Below, one piece after another: positions 8,050 to 15,651 of a DNA stretch of 41,415 nucleotides (within the stretch, counting starts at the first letter, position 1; each line of letters opens with the position of its first letter). This DNA comes from an uncultured Alphaproteobacteria bacterium. GTDB lineage: Bacteria > Pseudomonadota > Alphaproteobacteria > Caulobacterales > Caulobacteraceae. Both the position numbers and the translations under genes were made by a program. The notes under the pieces are model-generated. The model was not told where the DNA came from, did no database searches, and saw only the letters and a list, made by a program, of their open reading frames with translations. The DNA lies in assembly GCA_937920085.1 (NCBI GenBank), contig CALETE010000065.1:1-41415 (forward strand), written 5' to 3'.

Positions 8050-10142
8050 AAGCCCCTGTCGCCAAGCGCGAGCCCAAGACCACTTATCAAATGAACCGGG
8101 TGCGCATAGACGACTATGCCTGGATGAAGGACGACAACTGGAAAGAGGTCCTGCGCGATCCCTCCGTCCTGCGCCCTGACATCCGCGAGCATCTGACCGA
8201 AGAGAACGCCTATACCGACGCCATGCTGGGCGGGACAGAGGCCCTGCAGGCTGAGCTCTTCGCCGAGATGAAGGGCCGGATCAAGCAGGATGACAGCTCG
8301 GTCCCCAGCCCTGATGGCGCCTGGGACTATTATGTCCGCTACGAGACGGGGGCCGAACACCCCATCCATGGCCGTCGCCCACGCGGGCGGATGGACGGGG
8401 AACAGATCCTGCTGGACGAGGAGGCCCTGGCCCAGGGAAAGGCCTACTTCCAGGTTGGCGCGGCCCATCACAGCCCTGACCATCGGCTCTATGCCTGGGC
8501 AGCGGATGAGCAAGGGTCTGAATACTACACCCTCCGGGTCCGCGACCTGGCGACCGGCACGGATCTACCCTTCACCATCGAGAGCGCCTATGGCGATTTT
8601 ACCTTTTCGCCAGACAGCCAGTGGCTGTTCTGGATCTGGCGCGATGAGAATGCGCGACCTTCCAAAGTCTATCGTCGGCCAGCCCGGGGCGGCGAAGATG
8701 TCCTGGTTTACGAGGAGGCCGACGAGGGCATGTTCCTGGGCGTCGGGACAACGTCCGACGATAGCCATATTCTGATCCATGTGGGCAATCAGGAAACCAC
8801 TGAGATCCTGCTGATCGCCGCGTCAGACCCCACTGCACCACCCATTATTGCCGAGCCCCGCCGCGAGGGGCTCAAGTACGATCTCGACCACTGGACGGAC
8901 CATTGGGTGATCCGCACCAATGACGAGGGTGCTGTGGACTTCAAGCTGGCCCGATCCGAGGCCCCCGTGCCGAGGCGGTCCAGCTGGGTCGACTTCGTCG
9001 CCCATACATCAGGCCGCTATATCACTGGCTTTGCCCTCTATGCAGGGCATCTGGTTCGCGCCGAGCGTGTGGATGCCAATGACCAGCTGATCATCATGGC
9101 CCGTTCCGGCGGCGAGCATAAAATCGCCTTCGAGGAGGAGGCCTATGCCCTCGATCTTTCAGGCGGGTTTGAATACGAAACGACGGTAACGCGGTTCGTC
9201 TACCAGTCACCCACCACGCCACGACAATGGTTTGACTATGACATGGTCACCCAGGACCGGACCCTGAAGAAGACCCAGGAAATCCCGTCCGGCCATGACC
9301 CATCCCTCTATGTTGCGCGTCGACTAAACGCGCCCGCAGCAGACGGCCAGCTGGTCCCCATCACTGTGCTCATGCGACGCGACACCCCCCTGGATGGATC
9401 GGCCCCCCTGCTGCTCTATGGCTATGGCTCCTATGGTCATGCCATGGATCCAAGCTTCTCCATTCGCAATCTGTCCCTCGTTGATAGGGGTTGGATCTGG
9501 GCCACGGCCCATATCCGTGGTGGATCGGACAAGGGGTGGGGCTGGTTCCTGGATGGCCGAAAGGAAAATAAGACCAATACCTTCACTGACTTCATCGCTT
9601 GCGCAGACTATCTGGCTGACCAAAGCTATAGCGCCCGCGGACGCATGGTTGCTTATGGCGGGTCAGCTGGCGGCATGCTTATGGGCGCAGTGGCTAATAT
9701 GGCACCGCACCTATGGGCCGGGATCATCGCCGCCGTGCCTTTTGTGGATGTGCTCAACACCATGAGCGACACAAGCCTGCCCCTGACGCCGCCGGAATGG
9801 CCCGAATGGGGCAACCCCCTGGAGGATGCCGTCGCCTATGACCGGATCGCTGGTTACAGCCCCTACGACAATGTTGACGCCAGACCCTACCCCCCCATCC
9901 TCGCCACAGGGGGACTCTCAGATCCCCGGGTCACCTATTGGGAACCTCAAAAGTGGGTAGCTAAGCTGCGGGCCAAGACCACCTCGAACGCCCCCGTCCT
10001 CTTGAAGATCAATATGGACGCCGGCCATGGCGGGGCGTCTGGCCGTTTCGACTTCCTGAAGGAGATTGCCCTAGACTATGCCTTTGCAATCTGGGCCATA
10101 GCGCGGGGCTGGGAGACGGATGATCATTCGACCCTCGACTGA
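8046..10142 (+). CDS. ptrB: Oligopeptidase B (S9A prolyl-oligopeptidase family)
   Basis: This 698-residue serine peptidase cleaves short peptides after basic residues in the cytoplasm. The N-terminal half is a seven-bladed propeller (to about residue 410); the C-terminal half is the hydrolase. Visible family landmarks are RVRIDDYAWMKDDNW near the start, AHIRGGSDKGWGWFLDGRKE, the nucleophile in GGSAGGMLMGAV, Asp in GLSDPRVTYWEP, and His in DAGHGGASGRF. ATG at 8046 overlaps the GMC stop by four bases, so a frame open further upstream is not used. Its 3' end overlaps the GNAT gene by 23 bp. Length is normal for the family. Confidence 0.95.
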   Translation: MKAPVAKREPKTTYQMNRVRIDDYAWMKDDNWKEVLRDPSVLRPDIREHLTEENAYTDAMLGGTEALQAELFAEMKGRIKQDDSSVPSPDGAWDYYVRYETGAEHPIHGRRPRGRMDGEQILLDEEALAQGKAYFQVGAAHHSPDHRLYAWAADEQGSEYYTLRVRDLATGTDLPFTIESAYGDFTFSPDSQWLFWIWRDENARPSKVYRRPARGGEDVLVYEEADEGMFLGVGTTSDDSHILIHVGNQETTEILLIAASDPTAPPIIAEPRREGLKYDLDHWTDHWVIRTNDEGAVDFKLARSEAPVPRRSSWVDFVAHTSGRYITGFALYAGHLVRAERVDANDQLIIMARSGGEHKIAFEEEAYALDLSGGFEYETTVTRFVYQSPTTPRQWFDYDMVTQDRTLKKTQEIPSGHDPSLYVARRLNAPAADGQLVPITVLMRRDTPLDGSAPLLLYGYGSYGHAMDPSFSIRNLSLVDRGWIWATAHIRGGSDKGWGWFLDGRKENKTNTFTDFIACADYLADQSYSARGRMVAYGGSAGGMLMGAVANMAPHLWAGIIAAVPFVDVLNTMSDTSLPLTPPEWPEWGNPLEDAVAYDRIAGYSPYDNVDARPYPPILATGGLSDPRVTYWEPQKWVAKLRAKTTSNAPVLLKINMDAGHGGASGRFDFLKEIALDYAFAIWAIARGWETDDHSTLD

Positions 10143-10662
10143 AGACGACGGCGAAGCCCTGGCGGCGATCTATGGCCATCATGTCCTCACCGGGTTCGGC
10201 AGTTTTGAAGAGGTGCCGCCCACGGTGGGCGAAATGCTCGCCAGACGCGCCAAGGTGCTTGAGTTGGGTTTGCCATATCTGGTGGCCGAAGCCGATGGAA
10301 GGGTCCTGGGTTATGCCTATGCCAGTGCCTACCGGCCCCGGATCGGCTACCGATTTACAGCCGAAGACAGCGTCTATGTGGCACCGGATGCCATCGGCAG
10401 AGGGGTCGGGCGGGCTTTGCTGAGTGGGGTGATCAAGGCGTGCGAACTAAGGGGCCTGCGCCAGATCATCGCGGTGATCGGTGACTCCGGAAACCAAGCG
10501 TCGATCGCCTTGCATGCAGCCCTGGGGTTTGAGCCCGCCGGAGTCCTCCGCAATATCGGGTTCAAGCATGGTCGGTGGGTGGACTCCTGCCTGATGCAAC
10601 TGACGCTGAATGGCGGCGAGACCCAAATGCCCGACACTCCGGGCCTGGCCCTAGGTGGCTGA
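10120..10662 (+). CDS. GNAT N-acetyltransferase, phosphinothricin-acetyltransferase-like
   Basis: This 180-residue acetyltransferase resembles the PAT/Bar group. It shows IIRPSTEDDGEALAAIYGHH at the N-terminus, SFEEVPPT, and the acetyl-CoA-binding segment APDAIGRGVGRALLSG (motif A, R/Q-x-x-G-x-G/A). GNQASIALHAALGFEPAGVL follows near the C-terminus. Family members acetylate phosphinothricin, methionine sulfoximine/sulfone or other amines; the natural substrate here is unknown. The start lies inside ptrB, with GGGAGACGG immediately before the ATG, and the 23-bp overlap makes it the third gene of the operon. It ends 3 bp before the convergent NRAMP gene. Confidence 0.88.
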   Translation: MIIRPSTEDDGEALAAIYGHHVLTGFGSFEEVPPTVGEMLARRAKVLELGLPYLVAEADGRVLGYAYASAYRPRIGYRFTAEDSVYVAPDAIGRGVGRALLSGVIKACELRGLRQIIAVIGDSGNQASIALHAALGFEPAGVLRNIGFKHGRWVDSCLMQLTLNGGETQMPDTPGLALGG

Positions 10663-10665
10663 GGC

Positions 10666-12009
10666 CTATGTGCCCCAGGTGGCGAACATGCCGATTGAGG
10701 CTAGGGCCATGACTGCCGTGGCGGCCCAGCCAACCAGTTTCAACCCTGTCGGCAAAGTAAAGTCGCCCATGACCTTCTTGCTGGAGGAGAGCACCATCAT
10801 CATGACCATGATCGGCGTGGCGACCACGCCATTGACCACAGCGCTCCAGAACAAGGCCTTGATCGGGTCAATGGCACTGAAGTTGAGGCCGATCCCCACC
10901 AAGGTCGCCACAGCAATGGTCGCGTAAAAGGCCGGTGCGCGGCGGGGTTTGCGTGCCAGGCCTACATGCCAGCCAAAGGTCTCACCCAAGGCGAAGGCCG
11001 CTGAGCCCGCCAGGATCGGCAGGCCCAATAGGCCTGTGCCAATAATCCCTAAGGCAAACACAAGAAAAACAAAGGGTCCCGCAATGGGCTTGAGCGCCAG
11101 GGCAGCCTCTGCTGAGGTCTGAATATCGGTAACCCCGTGGGCGTGCAGGGTCACAGCTGTTGAGATGATAATGAACAGGGCCACGAGGTGGGCAAAGGCC
11201 ATGCCCACATAGGTGTCGATGCGAATCCGTTGGAATTCTGATTTGGCCTGATCTGGCGCACGGATCAGCGGAATAGCACCGGCCCTCTCTTTGACCTCCT
11301 CCACCTCTTCCTCAGCCTGCCAGAAGAACAGATAGGGGCTGATGGTGGTTCCGAGGATGGCGACCACCATGGTCAGGTATTTGGCCTCAAAGGCTATGTT
11401 TGGCGTCAACAGGTGATAGCCAACCGTGGACCAGGGCGTCTTCACGACGAAGGCCACCGCCACATAGGCAAACAGGGAGAGGGTCAGCCACTTGAGCACG
11501 GACACATAGCGCGAATACCGCATGAAGACTTCAAGCAAGACAGACGCGAGGCCAAAGGCGGCAACATAAGCAAGCTGTGGCCCTCCAATGAGAAGTTTCA
11601 AGGCTGCTGCCATGGCACCAAGATCTGCGCCAAGATTGATGGTATTGGCGACGACCAAGAGCCCGACCAGGAGCACAAGCACAGGGCGAGGAAAGTGCAG
11701 CTTGATAACCCCCGCCAGTCCACGTCCCGTCACGCGGCCTATGCGGGCGCTCACCTCTTGGATGGCGCAAAGTAGGGGCAGGCTAAACAGGATCACCCAG
11801 CCGAGACTGAAGCCAAATTGAGCGCCGGCTTGAGAATAGGTGGCGATCCCGCTGGGATCATCGTCCGAGGCCCCAGTGATGAGGCCAGGACCCATAATGC
11901 TAAGTAGGCTTGGCTTATCTGGCTGCTTTACGTCTGTCTCCGGATCATGTGGCCTTGCGTGCCATCGATGGGCGGCAAGCAAGCGTCTCTGAAGTGCAGT
12001 GCTCCTCAT
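10666..12009 (-). CDS. NRAMP-family divalent metal transporter with divergent metal-site motifs
   Basis: This 447-residue membrane protein has about eleven hydrophobic helices of the LeuT/NRAMP fold. TM1 carries DDDPSGIATYSQ (Asp49-Gly54), where canonical Mn/Fe NRAMP has DPGN. TM6 carries TTISPYLFFWQ (Ser224-Pro225-Tyr226), where canonical members have MPH. The methionine that usually selects for transition metals is therefore absent, and an acidic EEEVEEVKE loop follows TM6. Substrate could be Mg or another cation (inference). The start is uncertain: no Shine-Dalgarno precedes ATG 12009 and the first ~35 residues are hydrophilic. It is convergent with the GNAT gene. Confidence 0.88.
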   Translation of the reverse strand: MRSTALQRRLLAAHRWHARPHDPETDVKQPDKPSLLSIMGPGLITGASDDDPSGIATYSQAGAQFGFSLGWVILFSLPLLCAIQEVSARIGRVTGRGLAGVIKLHFPRPVLVLLVGLLVVANTINLGADLGAMAAALKLLIGGPQLAYVAAFGLASVLLEVFMRYSRYVSVLKWLTLSLFAYVAVAFVVKTPWSTVGYHLLTPNIAFEAKYLTMVVAILGTTISPYLFFWQAEEEVEEVKERAGAIPLIRAPDQAKSEFQRIRIDTYVGMAFAHLVALFIIISTAVTLHAHGVTDIQTSAEAALALKPIAGPFVFLVFALGIIGTGLLGLPILAGSAAFALGETFGWHVGLARKPRRAPAFYATIAVATLVGIGLNFSAIDPIKALFWSAVVNGVVATPIMVMMMVLSSSKKVMGDFTLPTGLKLVGWAATAVMALASIGMFATWGT

Positions 12010-12159
12010 AGGCTGACCAAGATCATGCGACGTTCAGCATCCAAGCTATTTGACCCTTCAAGATCGCGCGGGTGGGCGGCATGGTTCATAGGGCGCGCCT
12101 ACTTTGGGAATTCCACCAGGCCTGAAAGAGACGGGGGCCACCTTGAGGCAGGTCAACCC

Positions 12160-12552
12160 CTAGGACAGAATCGCGCCATCGCCCGCGCTGCCCGCCAGCA
12201 TGCGGCCAATGGCGTCAAACAGCAGGTCCATGGCGACGGGCTTCATAATCACGTCATCTGCCCCCGCAACGAGGCAGTCTTGGCGGATGGTCAGGCCGGT
12301 GTCTGCTGTCACCACAATGACCGGCAGCTTGGCCTTGGCGTCCCCGCGGGCGCGAATATGGCGGATGGCTGTAAGGCCATCCATACCGGGCATTCGCAGG
12401 TCCATCAGGATCAAGTCGTAATCATTATCGGACACCATCTGTAAGCCGGTCTCAGCTTCAGGTGCCTCGGCCATTTCCACATCAGCGACCCCGAGCATGT
12501 CTTTTACAACACGCCGATTCATCGCGTCGTCTTCGACGAACAGGATGCGCAA
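12160..12552 (-). CDS. Stand-alone receiver (CheY-like) response regulator
   Basis: This 130-residue protein is a single receiver domain without an output domain. The acidic pocket is in FVEDD, the phospho-acceptor is Asp51 in ILMDLRMPGMDG, Thr82 lies in VVTAD and Lys104 in IMKPVA. The start is a TTG at 12552, preceded by GGAG at 7 nt; there is no in-frame ATG at the N-terminus. It lies 47 bp downstream of the TPR histidine kinase and is probably its partner. It is clearly similar to the second receiver at 15168-15569, so the two look like duplicates flanking the kinase. Confidence 0.9.
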   Translation of the reverse strand: MRILFVEDDAMNRRVVKDMLGVADVEMAEAPEAETGLQMVSDNDYDLILMDLRMPGMDGLTAIRHIRARGDAKAKLPVIVVTADTGLTIRQDCLVAGADDVIMKPVAMDLLFDAIGRMLAGSAGDGAILS

Positions 12553-12599
12553 GGGAAATCTCCGACCTGATCAGGGATGATCGACGACGGTTATAGAGT

Positions 12600-15098
12600 C
12601 TAACCGGTTAATAGGGACTTTATCTCCGGTTGTGAATGAAGATTGTCCACCTGGCTTAAACAAGAGTCTTTCAAACGCTCCACAATCGCTTGTGGTGAAA
12701 GGGGTTTTGCAATCACCTGGGCCACGCCCAGGGCCAAGAGGGCTGAAATGTCCTCATCCGTCGGCTGCGACCATAAGATGATAACTGGCGCGCCGCGCGC
12801 AGCCGCAATCAGGGCTTGGATGGACTGAAGCCGTTCCATGTCAGGCATGCAAGCGGCCGCACCCTCCACCAGAACTCGGTCAAAATTCTTATGTTCAAGG
12901 GTCGAAAGGGCCAGAGCCCCAGACCCGACAATCTCAAGGGACTCTAGATGGGGCGTAAGGGCCGCCTTCATCATGCTCTGTGCTAAAGGATTGGCCTCCA
13001 CCAGCAGGACGCGGCATTCGGCAAGGGGACGCGCCTCATTGGCCAGAGCCCCCTGTACGCCGTCGATTTCAACGGGATCGGCCACTCGGGTTAAAGGCAG
13101 GACGAGGGTAAAGGTCGATCCCCGACCGACCGTACTTTCAATCGTGACGTCGCCCTCCATAACCTTGGCAAGGTTGCGGCAAATGGTCAGGCCCAAGCCC
13201 GTACCGCCGTGCTGTCGGGTCGTGCCGCCGTCCAGCTGTTTGAAGGAGACAAAGACCTCTTCGAACTGGTCAGATGGGATACCGATCCCGGTATCGCTGA
13301 CGCTCAGCGCCAGGTGCTCAACGCCGTCCTTTTTGATGATCTTGGCTGAAAGGCCGACCTCGCCCTCATCGGTAAACTTAATGGCGTTGGAAAGCAGGTT
13401 GAACAGGATCTGACGCAAGCGCTCGCCGTCCTCGACAATGCGCTTGGGGGCCTCCGCAATATCGAGCTTGAACCCTATCGACTTTATAGAGGCTTTCTCC
13501 GCCCACATCCGGCCGGTGTCTTCCAGTATGCGGAGGAGGTCGATCTCCTCGCGGATGACGCTGAGATTGCCATTCTCGATCTTGGCCACGTCCAGAATAT
13601 CATTGACCAGGGCGCGCATGGTCTCTGCCGCTCCATGAACAATGGAGATCTTGTCGCGCATAGCCGGATCAACCCGCTGGTCTGCAAGGATCACCTGGGT
13701 CATGCCAAGTATGCCATTGAGCGGCGTGCGAACCTCGTGGCTCGTGGTTGCCAGGAATTCGGTCTTGGCCTTGAGCGCCTTTTCCAGGGAGGTATTGACC
13801 GCATTCAGATTGACGTTGGCCGCCCTCACCTGGTCGCGACTGCGCCTCAAGGACAGCAAGCCGACCACGAGTAGTCCAGCGATGATCAACAAGCCGGCCA
13901 AGAGCACCATGGTGATCGTGGTGCGAAACCGGGCGAGCTTGATGTCCCGCTGAAGTTGCCCCGCCTTGAGTTTCGCGATCTTCAAATCCTGATTGGCGAA
14001 ATCAAACTTGGCCGCCACCAGGGCGGCGTTGGTGTCAGCCGCCAGGGCGCGGGTTTCATCTTCGAGGCGCTTGTAGGCCTTCAAATGCTGTAGGGCGAGG
14101 TGGTCGTTCCCAGCTGCGCCATAGATTTCGATAGCGAATTTGTGGATGTCTAAAAACGATGGCGGCGTCTTTGTTAGGTTCTGACCGGCAAAGGCTTTTC
14201 CCAGCAGAGTCACAGCATCCGATGTGCGACCCTTTTTGAAATTGATTTGTGCAAGAAGCCCATAAAGGAAGGGCCTTTCGCTCTTGGCCTCTTCACTGTT
14301 TGCAATCGCCAAGCCTTGGTTTGTACTTTTTTCCGCATCGGAAATTTTATTCAACGCGATTTGCGTCGCAGCGATATTTTCTAGTGTAATGACTTCAAGA
14401 AATTTACTATTTAGATCAAATGCAACATTTTTTGCTTTATTGAATGATTTCAATGATGAAGGAAAATTACCCATTGATCTATAGGCAATAGCCTTATTAT
14501 TATTCATTGAAAATTCAAGATTGGGATCAGCTGCAAAGGTATCCTCTGCTTGACTGTAATACTGCAGGACTTTTGGGAAATCACCGGCGTTCTGATAGAT
14601 CGTACCAATATCCATCAGGGTCATGGCCTGTCCGCGCGGCTCGCCCGCTTGGCGATAGACATCATGGGCTGACTGAAGGTCCGGTAGCGCCAGGAGAACC
14701 TTGCCTAGGTTGAGGTAGGCATCACCGCGGGACCGGATCAGGTCACCATGCAGCTTGACCTTTGGATAGGCTGAAATCGACTCGATGGCATGGTTCAATA
14801 GGGGTAGGGCATTTTCGCCCTTGCCAGTCCGCGTCAGGGCCTCGGCTTGCAACCATTGAGCCGTCGCGACCTCCATGGCCTGAGTCTTCGGGTCTGATGC
14901 CTCTCTGGCAAGCGCAAGGAGGCCCTCACTCTTCTGGGTTACACTTTCCGGATTGGCCATGAGCGCGGTCTTGGCATCGCTCAAAGCAGCTTCGAATTTT
15001 TTCTCGTGGGTCGCGGAAGGTTCAACGGCCAGGGCAGGCAGAGCAAATGTGATGAAAGCAGCGCAAGCAAACGCGCTTAGGCCCCTCTGGATCAACAT
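12600..15098 (-). CDS. TPR-containing hybrid sensor histidine kinase with a degenerate receiver domain
   Basis: This 832-residue protein starts with a signal peptide (cleavage near PALAVEP). A periplasmic TPR region runs to about residue 370, then come one transmembrane helix (about 393-416), a HisKA domain with His454 in SHEVRTPLNG, and a HATPase domain (FNLLSNAIKFTDEG, DTGIGIP, GGTGLGLTI). The C-terminal ~120 residues look like a receiver (LLVEANPLAQ to VIAKPLS), but Glu745 replaces the phospho-acceptor Asp. The acidic pocket reads EAN and the Thr position is Trp. Phosphoryl transfer would therefore go to the separate receivers on either side. Part of the TPR region is AT-rich (about 14300-14530). 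Confidence 0.92.
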   Translation of the reverse strand: MLIQRGLSAFACAAFITFALPALAVEPSATHEKKFEAALSDAKTALMANPESVTQKSEGLLALAREASDPKTQAMEVATAQWLQAEALTRTGKGENALPLLNHAIESISAYPKVKLHGDLIRSRGDAYLNLGKVLLALPDLQSAHDVYRQAGEPRGQAMTLMDIGTIYQNAGDFPKVLQYYSQAEDTFAADPNLEFSMNNNKAIAYRSMGNFPSSLKSFNKAKNVAFDLNSKFLEVITLENIAATQIALNKISDAEKSTNQGLAIANSEEAKSERPFLYGLLAQINFKKGRTSDAVTLLGKAFAGQNLTKTPPSFLDIHKFAIEIYGAAGNDHLALQHLKAYKRLEDETRALAADTNAALVAAKFDFANQDLKIAKLKAGQLQRDIKLARFRTTITMVLLAGLLIIAGLLVVGLLSLRRSRDQVRAANVNLNAVNTSLEKALKAKTEFLATTSHEVRTPLNGILGMTQVILADQRVDPAMRDKISIVHGAAETMRALVNDILDVAKIENGNLSVIREEIDLLRILEDTGRMWAEKASIKSIGFKLDIAEAPKRIVEDGERLRQILFNLLSNAIKFTDEGEVGLSAKIIKKDGVEHLALSVSDTGIGIPSDQFEEVFVSFKQLDGGTTRQHGGTGLGLTICRNLAKVMEGDVTIESTVGRGSTFTLVLPLTRVADPVEIDGVQGALANEARPLAECRVLLVEANPLAQSMMKAALTPHLESLEIVGSGALALSTLEHKNFDRVLVEGAAACMPDMERLQSIQALIAAARGAPVIILWSQPTDEDISALLALGVAQVIAKPLSPQAIVERLKDSCLSQVDNLHSQPEIKSLLTG

Positions 15099-15167
15099 GT
15101 GTCAGCACCTCCGAAAAGAGGGTTTAGGCTAGGACATCATCGTTAATTTGGCTCTAAGCCTCTAAAA

Positions 15168-15569
15168 TCACGCGATTGCTAATTCGGCCTGAGCTTCTGT
15201 GTTGAAAAGGACGCGGGTGATGGCGTCGAAAAGATTTTCCATTACGATTGGCTTATGGACCATGTCATTGCCGCCGGCATCCTTGACCGCCCTGTTGATG
15301 TCTTGGCCAGCGTCACCCGTAAGCATAACCACAGGCACCTTTGCCTTGGCGTCTGAGCGACCCCGGATTTCACGCAGGGCAGCTAAACCGTCCATGCCGG
15401 GCATGCGCAGATCCATGAGGACGAGGTCATAATCTTCGCGGTCGATCATACGCAGGCCAAGCTCTGCACAGGGCGCTTCATCCATGGACAAGCCGGCGAC
15501 CTCGAGCATGCCGCGCACAATGCGTCGGTTCACTTCGTGATCGTCAACGAACAGAATTCGCTTAAGCAT
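15168..15569 (-). CDS. Second stand-alone receiver response regulator
   Basis: This 133-residue single receiver domain has FVDDHEVNRRI at the N-terminus, Asp53 in VLMDLRMPGMDG, Thr in MLTGDAG and Lys106 in MVHKPIV. No output domain follows. ATG 15569 is preferred because AAGGG lies 7 nt upstream; a TTG at 15584 would add five residues without a better site. It lies about 70 bp upstream of the histidine kinase and closely resembles the downstream receiver. Together the three genes form one signalling unit. Such single receivers pass phosphate to other domains or act on protein targets; the target is unknown. Confidence 0.9.
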   Translation of the reverse strand: MLKRILFVDDHEVNRRIVRGMLEVAGLSMDEAPCAELGLRMIDREDYDLVLMDLRMPGMDGLAALREIRGRSDAKAKVPVVMLTGDAGQDINRAVKDAGGNDMVHKPIVMENLFDAITRVLFNTEAQAELAIA

Positions 15570-15617
15570 GTCGTCCCTTGGCAATGACAGCCGTGATGGG
15601 TTCTGCGAAACAAAACA

Positions 15618-15643
15618 ACCGGCCGGGGTTTAATCCGGCCGGT
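15618..15643 (-). terminator. Rho-independent terminator of the subtilase gene
   Basis: The 9-nt arms ACCGGCCGG and CCGGCCGGT are separated by an 8-nt loop. On the minus strand the 3' arm is followed by TTGTTTTGTTT. It lies 8 bp past the stop of the subtilase gene, between it and the receiver gene, so it separates the two transcription units. Confidence 0.8.
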
Positions 15644-15651
15644 GCCTGATC

